From positions 1,783,501 through 1,847,500 of the forward strand of contig NC_135561.1 in NCBI RefSeq assembly GCF_964340395.1: a DNA stretch of 64,000 nt, read 5' to 3'. Positions within the stretch are counted from its first letter, which is position 1; each line of letters opens with the position of its first letter. Shown one piece after another: positions 12,576 to 24,021 of the stretch. Source of the stretch: Glandiceps talaboti. Taxonomy: Eukaryota; Hemichordata; Enteropneusta; Spengelidae. Position numbers and translations under genes: made by a program. Under the pieces are notes generated by a model. It searched no databases. It worked only from the letters and a program-made list of their open reading frames with translations, and was not told the origin of the DNA.

Positions 12576-13289
12576 CACCTCTGTTACCGCGATTCCTTCC
12601 AAAGCAAAAGTATTGCCAACGTACATTGAATATACCATCATCATGTACATTTGTACATGTAGTTTATCACTATAGATAATATTCAATCTTCTATCAAACC
12701 TGCATGGCTTGTAATGTCTTTACATAACATTCAATTTGTTGATTATATAATCTATGAACAACTACTACACGAATTTTGTATTAAATGCTTTCAAATTCCC
12801 AGATATGAAATGGTCAGACTGCACATTACCAATGAATCAATAGTCTGGCACCGTGTCCATTTAATGACAAGTCCAAGCTTTCTAATTTCAGAACAGAAGA
12901 AAACAAAACCAAACTATACAATCAATGGTAATGCATTACATGTATTCCAGGTATAAATTAAAAGTTATGACTTAAAACAGAATTGTAAGACAGAAACCCA
13001 CCAATGTCAGTACAGTGTGTACATACACGTACATGTACTCTGGTTATTTTGATCACTAATGGTCTTTTCTGTGGCCATACTTTCATGAACACGCTAGTGA
13101 AAGTGCTACAGAAGGCATCACATGCAAGAGTGTAAATACCCCAGAGTACCCACATGGCATGGGATTCTGCATTTAATACATAACACATTGTGTATGTATC
13201 CAAAACACCAAATTTTCGCAAATAATACTACCTGTGCACTTACGTGATTTCATGGCCGTGGATTGACCGATCTCTCGCTCATTTGCATA

Positions 13290-13480
13290 ATATGATATAA
13301 TATAATAATCTTTATTCGTCCAAATAAATTTGGAAATTTTGTGGAATGGTCGTCGCAAGAGCAGCGTCCTAGTGTTGAAGAAGCAGGAGGAAACCGGAGT
13401 ACCTGGGGAAAACCTACGCTGTTCAGCAGGGTCAAACTGGCATGAAATAATGAATTTGGTATTGCAATGCATTGCAAATA
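13290..13480. repeat. possible dispersed-repeat fragment with AATCTTTATT end
   Basis: The phrase AATAATCTTTATTCGTCCAA is followed by GAAGCAGGAGGAAACCGGAG and TACCTGGGGAAAACCTACGC. The latter resembles a phrase I have seen in many aquatic-animal genomic repeats. Read on the minus strand the block ends in an AATAAAGATTATTATATT tail, the style of a non-LTR retrotransposon 3' end. The family is not identified. Confidence 0.35.
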
Positions 13481-14171
13481 CAAAACACACCACTAGTATA
13501 CATGTACAAGTACTGGTTAAAGTAAGCAATTATATGTAAATTGTAATAGGTCTTTATGTACTGTGGGTACCTACCATGATATCATTATCATCATCAACAT
13601 TTTCAGGTGAGAAATCATGTGTGTCAAGTTTGTGTTTACATTAGCAGGGTGAAATAGGTATGTATAGTATACAATGACGTATATGTAATTAAAATGGCTA
13701 CGTTAGAACTCAATTTCAGAGACATACATGTATTGTGTACATGAAATTGAAAGATCAACAAATACTATAATTTGTGTCAAAGTCAATATAGTATTGTTTT
13801 ATACAAGGAATATGGTATGTTATAATTGTACACCATTACGCCATATCCAGTTCATTAATATATGGGTGGGTGTGGGTGGAATTAAATTTAAGTATATATA
13901 CAATTGGATAGACATGTATACAAAATGTATCATTACATACATGTACAGTACAGAAACGATGCATTAGGTAAAATTGGCCTAATTAATTTCAATAATACAC
14001 ACACACACATACATACACATCCACTTTGAGTAATATCTGAACTATAGCCTCAATAAAAGTCAATTACATTAATATTAAATGGATATTAGTATGATTACAT
14101 TGTACATCACTTACAAATGGGATGGTTTTGATGAATGTAAATGTTCATGTTAGAAATACAACATTTACATT

Positions 14172-14375
14172 TATGTGTGTGTGTGTGTCACTGTGTGTGT
14201 ATGTGTATGTGTATGCATGTGTGTCTATGTATGTGTATGTACTTGTCTACAATGTGTTACAGTGTATGTGTATGTATGTATGTATGTATGTATATATGTA
14301 CATGTCGGTCTGTATGTATGTATGGATGGATGGATGGATAGATGGATGGATGGATGGATGGATTTATTTTACTTA
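14172..14375. repeat. (GT)n, (TATG)n and (GATG)n compound microsatellite
   Basis: GT-rich, then TATG-rich, then GGAT-rich units run on into TTTATTTTACTTATTTATTT. The three overlapping plus-strand open frames here are simple-sequence translations. Confidence 0.95.
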
Positions 14376-15872
14376 TTTATTTACTTACTTATTTCTTCAT
14401 TTACCAAGGATGACAACAGGCACACTGTATTCAAATTTCACACACACAAATCATGTACACATACTCAAGTCAAACTTACACATGTAAGTCATAACTATGG
14501 GACATTTCCTGTAGGAATTATCTCATTACAGTAACCTTATAATTTCTGATGTTATAAGAAATAACAAATGTGTTTACAGTATTCTTACTAGACGAATATT
14601 GTAATTAAAGCCACTGTGTATTATAAAATGCAAGACAAGGGTCATTAATTTTCTTTTACATATCAACAATTCATAGGTGTTCACTTAAATCGTTTTCAAT
14701 AATTGACTACAACTATATGTTTTGATTTGACACTGATGGAGAGAGATGCGTTTTATGGAAGTGACCTTTGCCCTCCACTCAATGTCTCCATCTATCAAAA
14801 GTTAATTTACAAACAGATTGGCAACAAGGAAATTGAAAGTTGAATAACCTTTACCCTCTGTGTATCATGAAAAATATACCTCTGTCATGACTGCACCACA
14901 GACACTTGTGTCCAAAGTTATGTTTTAGAATATGATAAGATGTCGATAATATTGACTGAGCACTACAGTAACACATCAACGAATGATTAGCCCGGTTTGC
15001 TACCCCAGTTGAACTTACAGCCTGATGTTCATACTTGAGCTGGCCTAGTGTAACCATGGATGTACATGTATTACCATTATTAAAGGGAGTCCCTAATACA
15101 TGATAACATCCATGGTGTAACAAAGGACTGGTACATGTATTAACCCTACACGTACCTTCCAGTTGCAAACATACTGGTGAGGTGCTACTACAGTTTCTAT
15201 GTTAATAGTAAAAGTATAAAGTATTATTATAATTTCTCATAAATAAGATTGCCCCCTCCCCCCTCATTTTAGTTATCAGGTGCATTGCCTGGGGAGAACG
15301 CTCTCCATCTACTCTAGAAGGGGACACCTCCCTCCTGTCTCACTCACATCATACAGAACTATTCAGCCCTGGTTCAATGATTGCCACGCTTTAATATATA
15401 ATGCACTCCCTCACATGGTTAGCCAGTGAACACATAAACAGATCAACAACAGGACCTTTCACCGTTCAGACTACATGTACATGTACATGTAGTTCAATGA
15501 CTTTGATTTTCAAAAAAATTTGGTGCAGCACACAAGCATATCAAACTCTGTTCAATAATCAGCACTGATTGGGATTGTCAAGTTGAAGTCTAATCAATTA
15601 ACAAAACTCACAGAGTAAATAATTGAATTCATTTCTACAACTCATACTATTGATTTGATTATGTTACTTGACTTCAAGAGTAATGTCATCAGTTGATATC
15701 CACTGCAAGTATCTTGATTAATTAATATCATTAGATGCTTGTGTCATAATGCCTACAACTGCCAACTCAAAGCGTTATTAGATATTGTATTCCAAATAAC
15801 AACTTATCAAGACAAGTAAATCGATAGTACAAATTGGAACTTATTGTGTTGAAAAGTCTATCAAGTTATACT

Positions 15873-15975
15873 TGGTTTGCCTCTATCTATCCATCTATCC
15901 ATCCATTCATCCATCTGTCTGTCCATCCATCCGTCTACCTACATTTGTAGTATCTTTCTGTCTGTCTGTATGACT
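15873..15975. repeat. (CTAT/CATC/TGTC)n simple sequence
   Basis: Tetranucleotide-like units of CTATCTATCCATC, CCATCCATCCGTC and CTGTCTGTCTG. Confidence 0.9.
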
Positions 15976-16031
15976 CAGAGGGTGTGCATGAAGTGTACAT
16001 GTGTGCATACCGATATACATGCTGTATTAAA

Positions 16032-16384
16032 TGTGTATGTATGTATGTGTGTGTGTGTGTGTGTGTTATGTGTACGTGTGTACGTGTGTATGTATGTATG
16101 TATGTATGTACATGTATGTATGTATGTATGTATGTATGTATGTACATGTATGTATGTATGTATGTATGTATGTATGTATGTATGTATGTATGTATGTATG
16201 TATGTACATGTATGTATGTATGTATGTATGTATGTATGTATGTATGTACATGTATGTATGTATGTATGTATGTACATGTATGTATGTATGTATGTATGTA
16301 TGTACATGTATGTATGTATGTATGTACATGTATGTATGTATGTAATACTGTATGTATGTATGTACATGTATGTATGTATGTATG

Positions 16385-16415
<31 letters not shown>
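16032..16415. repeat. (TATG)n microsatellite with TACATGTA interruptions, about 380 bp
   Basis: A (GT)n start leads into long TATG runs broken at irregular intervals by GTACATGTATG. Because the unit is 4 bp, all three frames on both strands stay open, giving YVCM-type or YIHT-type translations that are not genes. Its right edge is AACAGAATAGAATCTTTATT, see the finding on AATCTTTATT tails. Confidence 0.97.
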
Positions 16416-17005
16416 CAGAATAGAATCTTTATTGCATCCATTAAGAAAACTACAGTTCTTCATTGGATTTTCTGTAATAAGTATTTGGTGCTAAAACAAA
16501 CTAGTAAATACATCAACTAGAGTAATAATAGTTAACAAAATAACAAAATAAAATTATATACAAAAGTTTAAACTTCCTATGAAAGTTTAAACTTTAAGTT
16601 AGGCCAAAAAAAAAAAGGGTTTTGTTTCTCGTCCTCACGCGCGTCATCCTAAAACATGCGCGTCGCACGTTTTTTTTTCCTCCGTGCCGTTTAACTCCAA
16701 CAATTATTTTCCAACTGCATGGTACATCTCGATCATGAAGTGCGCCACACACGAATAGAACGCTTGTACAGCGCATGTGCTATCGTCGCCCATGTTATAG
16801 GGGAGTTGTTTTGCTTTTGTGTTACCGTCACGGTAACACAAAATGCTCTTGTCGGTACAAGTGTCGGCTGGGAGCAAAATTTTGCGTCCGTTTGGACTTG
16901 TGTCGGTCAAAAGGTCAGTCAAAGTTTGTCGATTGTTTGAAGATCTGTGCAAAGGTATAAAAAAAACTTAGTACTGGTGACCGGTTTATTTTGCCTGAAC
17001 AGTAT

Positions 17006-17248
17006 CACAGTCGCTTGTAAACTGTTATTCCTTTCCTAAACGGTTTTATTCTTGTCTATGACGGTCCTAATACAGAACAATGACGTTATTATAGGGATTG
17101 GCGATATTCTTATAAAATCGGTAACGATGTCATTTCCACAAGCACACACACAACACTAACCCTAATAACGTCATTGTTCTGTATTAGGACCGTCATAGAC
17201 AAGAATAAAACCGTTTAGGAAAGGAATAACAGTTTACAAGCGACTGTG
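17006..17248. repeat. perfect inverted repeat, two 85-bp arms, 73-bp loop
   Basis: Arm 17006-17090 (CACAGTCGCTTGTAAACTGT ... CAATGACGTTATT) is the exact reverse complement of 17164-17248. Pairing continues outward and inward imperfectly. The loop 17091-17163 is not paired. Perfect arms of this length suggest a recent foldback insertion or repeated gene conversion inside the host transposon. Confidence 0.95.
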
Positions 17249-17359
17249 ACAGTATGAGCAATGTCGCGTAGATGCTCTCGTTTCATGTGTATGTGACGGA
17301 ACTTTCCAGACTGTCCCGCTACAGGGCAAATTAGAAGATGTGACAGAATTTTCAAGTAT

Positions 17360-17638
17360 TTGAAGATCATTTTGATTGACGACACTGAGAAAGTGACCAA
17401 GCAACCTGTAATGAATGCATTCCAATTCCTGATGTCAGAAAGGAGTACTAAAGTTTGGCCTGCATTTCGCAATTTAGATCGCCCAAACAAGCGATTCCAA
17501 CTTCACAATGCAATTGTCAGATGGCTGCAAGACCATAATTTGGGATGGCAGAAAGAATACCGATCCTTGGGTGAACATTTCGTTCATGTGTTAGGGGAGT
17601 GTTTGTGGCTGGTTGATCCACATCGTCAGAATTACTGA
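17360..17638 (+). CDS. unidentified 92-codon ORF inside the transposon
   Basis: I do not recognise this product. It reads from ATG to TGA with a balanced, protein-like composition: several Trp (VWPAF, RWLQDH, GWQKE, CLWLVD) and charged residues, and no simple repeats. No signal peptide or membrane segment is evident. It lies wholly between the GGCC-type TIRs and 110 bp right of the 85-bp palindrome, so it is either a relic of transposase or accessory coding DNA or a captured host exon. It ends well before the right TIR. No splice or promoter evidence is visible. That it is translated is inference. Confidence 0.35.
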   Translation: MKIILIDDTEKVTKQPVMNAFQFLMSERSTKVWPAFRNLDRPNKRFQLHNAIVRWLQDHNLGWQKEYRSLGEHFVHVLGECLWLVDPHRQNY

Positions 17639-18339
17639 ACAGTTCAGAGTTTAATAATGAACCAACAAACAAGTACAATTACACTGTCACATGAAAGTCC
17701 TCTCATGATGGAAAGTTTCCCAACTACAGATGAGTGGCTGTAAAACAATGTTGCATTAAATGCAAGAAGTTTACTCTTGCAGTGTTAAAGTTGAATAAAT
17801 GTTATTTATATTTAAATGGAAATTCATCTGTGTTGGTGAACTATAGTAAATTTTCTAGTTGTGTTTGGAACAATGTTCAAATTGAATACAATGGATATTC
17901 ATGGTATTTTGTAATCATATTGGTGAGTCAGTGTGGGCTTCCATCCCCCACTCCCCCCACACCCCTCTTTAAAAAAAAAAAAAACAAAAAAAAAAAAAAC
18001 GTGTCACCGCATCATTTTCAAAATTACTCTAGGACGAGAAACAATTTTTTTTTTTTTTTTGGCCTTAGATAAATGTAATGTATTTAAATTATGTAATGTG
18101 ATGTAATGTGATATAATGTATGTGCAATATTTATCTGTCAACCCATCCAGCTATCTACACTATATTCATCTATGATCTACCTATCCATTCACCCATCAGT
18201 CTGATATCAACCACATACATATTGTATCTATCTATACTTGTATATACTCTTCAATCCATCCTACATACAATGTACATGTGTATTTTATTTACCCTATAAA
18301 GTATAATAATCAATAGCTCGCTCAGTGGCTGTGAAGCAG

Positions 18340-18478
18340 CCACGTAGCAGCTCAATGACTAGTACACTGTAAGGTCATCAGTACTCGTCTAGCGACTCGA
18401 AGTAACAAAGGCTCCTTAGGTCATTCGTATTTTCCTTGGTTAAATGAAAAATATCGGGGAATAACATCTAATTAATTT
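18340..18478. mobile_element. palindromic element, family P copy 3, degraded
   Basis: The right arm (GGCTCCTTAGGTCATTCGTA, TTTTCCTTGGTTAAATGAAA, ATATCGGGGAATAACATC, then AATTA) matches the family seen at 6.6 and 10.8 kb. The left arm is largely lost. The centre is GTCTAGCGACTCGA. Confidence 0.65.
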
Positions 18479-19372
18479 GAAAGTCGAGTTCTCTGAAGAA
18501 TGCATAGACTGATGGATAAATATAAACTCTGTATCAGAGTGGACAGAAATGGGATGAAATGCCTCAGTAACTTTTGATCAAAACACGGTTGAAAATATGT
18601 GTATACTTATTATTTATAAACCTATAAGATGAAACACATAACTGATTTTGATGGCAATAGTGATAAGTCCTTTCAAAACCACTCACATAATAGTGAAATG
18701 TTCTTGTTATACATCGACAATATACATGTACTTTGTCCTTGGTGTACTAAACTGTAGCCCAGAGATTTGGTTGACAATATCAATCACCAGAATACACTGT
18801 CAAGTCTGATAGCCATGTGACTGTCTCTGAACTATATGTATACTGTCAAGTCAGTATGTCGTGTCAGATGGCCAAATCTCTAGGCTATACTGTATATCTA
18901 CAATGTAGTTTCAATTCATCTTCAAAGCATAAATGTACAGTATATGTCATACACAAGTTATTATCAAGACTAAAACCTGGTAAAATCTACCCAATTTTAT
19001 TCAGGAGTTTCAGATCTTCCACAAGTTCCAATATACAATTGTATGATATATTTCTAGGATTTTTGAACCTTGGCAAACACAGTAATAACATCCAGTTCAC
19101 ACAGTAAACAAAGGCTAGCTGACAATTACACATACTTGTTATATCTATATTGTAGTCATGGGAAGAGTACCAGACAGTCTTTCACAACAAAATTAACAAT
19201 TTGTTTCCACTTTCATTGATTATAGAACATATTGGGCTGGACACCTTTATGACACATTGTGAAAAGTTTATCAATCTAGCACTTTGGACTTGTACAGATC
19301 AAATATTTTAACCACTACATGTACAAAGTGCACAATGTAAATAGAACACAGATACTGAAATGTTGTGGTCAT

Positions 19373-19735
19373 ATGGATGAGGATTGGGTATTGATTTATT
19401 TTGGATTTTCAATTGATAAAACAATTTTATCATGGCCTCTTACTTGAAAAATCAGTGTGAAACAACTGTTTGTAAGTATTTACATTGCAAAAAGCTAAAC
19501 ATTTAAAAATGTACTAAAAAGTCTGTTATTGTACCATAGACAGTGGTCTATGATTGTATGTACAATAACAAACATTTAACACATTTATTATGCCTTTGCA
19601 ACTGACTGAGTTACAAACAAGGACTTGGCATACATGTGTATGTTGTTTCACATTGATTTTTCAAATGGAAAGCCATGATAAAATTGTTTTATCAATTAAA
19701 AATCCAAAATGAATACACAATTCCTCATCCACATG
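19373..19735. repeat. large imperfect inverted repeat, about 360 bp
   Basis: ATGGATGAGGATTGGGTATT, TTTTCAATTGATAAAACAAT and TTTATCATGGCC on the left pair with their complements on the right (GCCATGATAAAATTGTTTTA, TCAATTAAAAATCC, CCTCATCCACAT). Inner segments TGAAAAATCAGTGTGAAACA and GTTATTGTACCATAGAC also pair, so nearly the whole block folds as one long hairpin centred near 19545. This fits a foldback or palindromic MITE; no related copy was seen in this window. Confidence 0.85.
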
Positions 19736-20249
19736 ACTGCTTTAATAGTATTATCAAATCTAAATTTAGGTACTTCTTCAAAACTTATTGAAATGTACAT
19801 ATGCTGTGGGAATAACAAAGTTTTGTTTACACTATGGGGCATTGAGTTCTTCAGCTGTACACATACAGTGCACATAAATTTATCACAAGTCAGCATACAC
19901 TTATTTAAAGTTATATGCAACAATCATTAATTCATTTTGCTTCAACTGCACGCATAAGGTGTTACTTACATATTTTTGAGTAATATTTGTTTGATAAATA
20001 TCAAGTTTTCAAAATCGATAATACAGTGAAACTGAGCGTGTCACACCGCCGTCAATTAACGAAATGTGACGATAACGTAAGTAGATACTTTACTCTGTGA
20101 CGTTTTATGAAATTCAACCTGCATATAATAGAAATTACGACAACTGAATTTTCTCTTCAACAAACGACATATTCTAGAAAGTCATTCCGAGAGCTCGTCG
20201 ACATAATGCTATTTTCAAAACACGGAAACACGTTGTCGCCCACACGAGA

Positions 20250-20850
20250 CACGTAACGTTACAACAAACAACAATGTCAATATTAATTTCAAAACACACA
20301 AATACAAGTAACAATGGGAAATGTACTCACTTTGGAGAACCATGCTGTCCGCTGGGAAGGGTCGAATTTGGCGTGGACTTGGTAGCCATTTTATGCATCG
20401 AACATCAATGCCTCATTCAGTAGAAGAAAAAAAAAGTGATTGACACTTCGGTGCACGAAATCTCCAGACTGGCCTAGATTTTCAGAAATCACAACATCAG
20501 CTCCATTGATTCTTGTTCAAATGAATTTTCGATGTCACAGTTACACTGCTGGCCAAAAAATCACCTTTCTGGTCAAGTGAAACTGTAAGCCACTATGCCT
20601 CAGGCATTAGATACGGAAATATTTTGGTGAAAGGAAGAATTCGGGATGCAAAAACTCGTATGCAGTTTCTATGACCCGACTGTACCTCTTCGCCATATTG
20701 ATTTGTGATGACAATGACGTCATGGAGAGGAGGCTCGCGAGAAACAGCGAGATGTCACGGGATGTGATGATTGGTTGTAATGTTTCCGGCGATGTGTTTC
20801 CGGTTTTGAAATTTCCCTAGCAGTGAACAGCGCCACCAACGTGATATAGT
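20250..20850. promoter_or_regulatory. CpG-containing divergent promoter
   Basis: The region is GC- and CpG-rich against AT-rich flanks. It contains a perfect CRE TGACGTCA (20715-20722), CTCGCGAGA (20734-20742), ATTGG (an inverted CCAAT, 20770-20774), two TTCCGG ETS-type words (20784-20789 and 20798-20803) and GGTGGCGC read on the minus strand (20827-20844, CTCF-like). CRE, ETS, NF-Y and TCTCGCGAGA-type sites are typical of housekeeping, often bidirectional, vertebrate promoters. Leftward lies a minus-strand coding exon and rightward a GTAAGT-ended plus-strand exon, which suggests a head-to-head pair about 0.5 kb apart. Transcription start sites are not determined. Confidence 0.65.
20331..20389 (-). 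CDS. first coding exon of an unidentified minus-strand gene (partial)
   Basis: Read on the minus strand, ATG at 20389-20387 opens MATKSTPNSTLPSGQHGSP. After 19 codons plus two bases comes a consensus donor GTGAGTAC at 20330-20323. The predicted N-terminus is rich in Ser, Thr and Pro and is probably disordered. It resembles nothing I can name. Support comes from its location beside the CpG promoter, a good donor, and GCATAAA just before the ATG. The next exon should lie at lower coordinates, but I found no convincing downstream exon in 1-20330, so the gene probably continues outside the window. The product is unknown. Confidence 0.5.
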
Positions 20851-21083
20851 GGTTATCCGCGTACAGTACAGACGACGGCTCAGACGACTAGGAAAAACAG
20901 TCAACTCATGTCTTTCATTGACCAGTCACCTGTAGGCCGTAGGATGATGTACCAGTGACAACAAAGAGAAGACTATAGAGATAACCAGACTCGTCTGAGC
21001 TACTGTGTTTGTCGTTCATTCGTTCGTTCGAAATCAACTATAGTTGGCTCGCGATCACTCCAGGATCCAGCTGACTGGCCGTG
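20850..21083 (+). other. MEA1: candidate 5'UTR exon 1 of the MEA1-like gene
   Basis: The exon is assigned from the CpG-rich promoter on its left and a strong donor: GGCCGTG then GTAAGTAA, with the junction after 21083. Its 5' boundary is not determined. It carries a short upstream frame, ATG at 20908 ending TGA 16 codons later (MSFIDQSPVGRRMMYQ), and no long ORF, so it would be leader. Linkage to the MEA1 coding exons 34 kb downstream is inferred from orientation and the lack of any other plus-strand exon with a promoter; a separate transcript is possible. Confidence 0.5.
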
Positions 21084-22165
21084 GTAAGTAAATTTAAAGT
21101 CATCGTACCGTTTTCCGTATCGTGTCAACGTCAGCCAGGGTCAAACTTTTGAGTTTCATTTCCCGAGCGCCCGACTTACACATTAGCTGTTTTCGGTTGT
21201 CAAAGCCCTACACTTAATTAGTAACTCGGTATAACTTGCCATTCAGCTATTTTCGTTTTTAATTTGTGCTTGATTGAAATCCATCAATTCTCAATGGTAC
21301 TGGTACTAGAACTCCTCGTACAAGAACCAGTGAGTCGATCGTATCGTATGATGACCCCCTTTGCACTGTAGCTAGCTTCCTGTACCGCGTATACCGCATC
21401 GCACCGTAGCCTTTCCTGTGCAACTTGTGAATTGTGTATGCCACTGCGTGTTGAAGCATCAGAATGGTCAGGTGCCAGACTCGTTAATTTTACGTCACCC
21501 ACTGGCACTCGCATTGTTAAGTTTTAATTTTCGAAATGAAACTGAACCGGACTTGATATTTTTCGATTGTGTATCATACTAATTTTCTGAATTCATTATA
21601 GTGATCGCTATGGATTCATCTTGTCAGTCTAGTCCGGGGTCGTAGTAGTACGACCCCGGTCTTCAAATACACTTTCATAAGTTTCAAAAAAAAAATTGAA
21701 AACGTTATTTTAAAAAATTAGTAATGTTTTCGTTGAAATTGTAAATGTACATTAATGCATAGACAAGTAAGTTGTCTGTGATGTGCTCAGCATATTCTTT
21801 CCTTCTAATACTATTATGTCTGTAGAAGTGTAGGGTCTATGATGGTTTATAATTATGGTGAAAAGTGTTTTTGGGCAAAAAAGTTTAATTTGAAAGGTCA
21901 GTAAAAATTATGTGCAAAACCTGAATCATAGGTGTTTGAAGTTTAGGTAAAGCAGAGTGTCCCCTCCAAGATAATAAAGATCTAAACTTATAACTATAGA
22001 TGATTAGTTTCCAGGTAAAGGTGTTAAAACCAATTGTCTGCAGCAGAGAGAGCAGAGCTTTAGAAAATGTTGGTCCAAAACAAAAGAATGATCCCATGAA
22101 ATCCTTTTACTAATGTAATGACTTGGGATTGAAACACTGCCCTTTAAATATGTTAATTAAGATTA

Positions 22166-22509
22166 AGCCTAATAAAAAAAATTGTGTGGTTCCGATTATG
22201 CTCAAATTTAGAATAGGTAGATTGTTTATTTTATGTTATGTTGTGCTATTGTTTTTTTTCTGTGATTGTCTAGTTCAGGTTTGCCATTGTTTTCCAAATG
22301 GTCTCTGTGTTGTTTATTTCTTTCTATCAGCTGTACAGCCATTGGAAGAACAGTTATATTTTGTATTTATAAGTTGATGTCAGTTTCCTCATCCACTATT
22401 TCTTGTGAGACTTCACAATTTTTGCGATTTTATAATTTTTTTCTTGAATATATAAAAAAAGTTTAGGGTCGGCAGTGAAAAGCTAGGTGGGGTTATTTTT
22501 TTTTAGGCC
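22166..22509. mobile_element. GGCCTAAAA-type TIR element, copy 1
   Basis: It starts AGCCTAATAAAAAAAATTGT then GTGGTTCCGATTATG and ends in a T-run then AGGCC. Reversed, its interior matches the element at 26231-26585 almost base for base (AAATCGCAAAAATTGTGAAG, TCTCACAAGAAATAGTGGAT, AGAGACCATTTGGAAAACAA). At the right end it lacks the TTGTTTGGTTCCGG segment that copy 2 retains. It is non-autonomous, about 344 bp. Confidence 0.85.
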
Positions 22510-23354
22510 ATAGCAAATACAGCTTTAGAAGCTCAATGTGTTCGGTCCACTTCATTAATCAATGCAACAACCAGGGACATGTAGCTTATGTTTACTTTCA
22601 GTGTTATGGGTCTATTCTAACACTAATATTAGCAGTGTACATTTAAAACCTCTATTCATATTTACATCTGCTTATTCACTGATGGATAATTCTACCAAAT
22701 CAAAACCCAATATTTGATATCATGTAATCAAGCATAATTTAACATGAGGAAGTCCTTGCAAAATAATGAAATGAAAACCAAGAACTTAATAAAACTGACA
22801 ATACATAATGTGTAGTGAAATTAAAACCAATACAGTATTATGCCTTGTGTATGGCTGGGTTTTGAAATATGTTGAATTTATATTTCATTGCACAGTATGG
22901 CTCCATACTAATCACAATTCAATTAAAACCAGTATATTAGCAGTATAATATTATTATTAGTGTTTTTGCTATGGGGTAAGGGGATGAGATCTGATCAGAT
23001 TCCCAGATACCCAAACCTTGTGGGTGATTTCAGTAAAAGAAGTTTGGAATTTACTTAAATACCAGTAGATTTTACCCATTTACAATTTTTGAATCCAAAG
23101 TAATTAGTATTCCATATAGCATGTGCCCAAAATATCCACATTGAGTGCTGCATTTTGAATATGGTGTAAATGGTAGCAAATGGAAATCCAGTTGTTTTGG
23201 GATGCAACACCATTGCTGATCAACCCTGATATTTTTTTACAAAGTTCAAAACCTTTTTTACCAAATAGTCTTTGAACATACTATAGTAAATAATGTTCTT
23301 TCATACACAACCAAGTTACTTTTGTTCATGTCTACGTTTTGGCAATGTGACTGA

Positions 23355-23462
23355 TGCCTTCCTTTGATGACCCTGTTCCGATTGACACTATTATCTTCAC
23401 ACATTACTGTAATATGTGAAGATAACATAATGTAAATCGGAACAGGACGCCAGGAACTCAAC
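23355..23462. mobile_element. short palindromic element, family Q copy 1
   Basis: CCTGTTCCGATTGACACTAT then TATCTTCACACATTAC pairs with GTAATATGTGAAGATAACAT then AATGTAAATCGGAACAGG. The whole unit folds as a hairpin of about 75 bp with flanks ending CCAGGAACTCAACTAA. A second copy is at 27195-27297. Confidence 0.8.
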
Positions 23463-24021
23463 TAATTTTTTTGGAGTCCCCCAGTGTGTATACTATCTTG
23501 ATTACAGGGTGATTACATCTGCACAACAAAGACACCGCTATCACCAGCCCACTTGTGTAATGTATCATATTGAACAACCGTACTATATAGTTTTAGTTTA
23601 TATCTACATTTTGTATTGTAAAGAGCTGATACAGTGATGGTTTGGCTTTGGCAATACATCCATACAACATGTAGTACATGTATGTTGCCTCAAGCTGTTA
23701 AATGTACCCAATTGATTGAATTGCTAGTTCTTCCCTCATTATATCACTCCTAAGTGAATTTGTCATTTCATAAGGATTCTTGCTTTCCATAGGCATCTAG
23801 GGTTTTAATCAAAAGTATGTATCCTTCAGGTTAGTTATTTTTTTTTACTTCATCAAAGCTGGCTATTTTGGGATTAATTTTCTGGGCATGAAGTAGTGAC
23901 TTTATGAAGTCATAGAAATACTTACATGTAGAGTGGATTGTGTTGAAATTAACTGTACAGAAGGGTATCAAACTCATTTCAAAAAGATAACCTCATCGGA
24001 CCATAAACTGAGAGTAGAGTG

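Larger units (their letters stand above)
16602..18064. mobile_element. 1.46-kb TIR DNA transposon (GGCC-A-run ends), TTA duplication
   Basis: The left end reads GGCC, an A-run, then TTGTTTCTCGTCCT. The right end is its inverse (AGGACGAGAAACAA, a T-run, GGCC). TTA flanks both ends (16599-16601 and 18065-18067), so TIRs are about 34 bp with a probable 3-bp TTA duplication. That duplication fits PIF/Harbinger, but I see no transposase, so the assignment is tentative. The element is richer in CpG than its surroundings. It contains a 29-bp palindrome near 16815-16843, a perfect long palindrome at 17006-17248 and an unidentified open frame at 17360-17638. It is longer than a typical MITE and is probably a deletion derivative carrying other DNA. 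Confidence 0.85.
1..20330 (-). other. probable first intron of the minus-strand gene, plus repeats
   Basis: No exon with coding character and matching splice sites was recognised here on either strand. Outside the listed repeats, stretches such as 1515-2650, 3940-5690, 7750-8590, 11170-12280, 13500-14170, 14380-15870, 18480-19370 and 19740-20250 are plain AT-rich sequence with scattered ACATGTAC words and GAGGGCGCT motifs at 2108, 2490 and 7971. If the exon at 20331-20389 is real, its intron covers some or all of this region. Confidence 0.4.

Noticed and set aside
13173-13529. 118-codon minus frame over the 13.3-kb repeat-like block
   Set aside because: Overlaps a probable dispersed repeat on both strands; composition is not protein-like over its length.
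15877-16494. Long overlapping frames with YVCM, YIHT or HTH repeats (also 37.1-37.5, 53.6-53.8 and 14.1-14.5 kb)
   Set aside because: Tetranucleotide microsatellites without stop codons stay open in every frame; no start, splice or codon-bias evidence.
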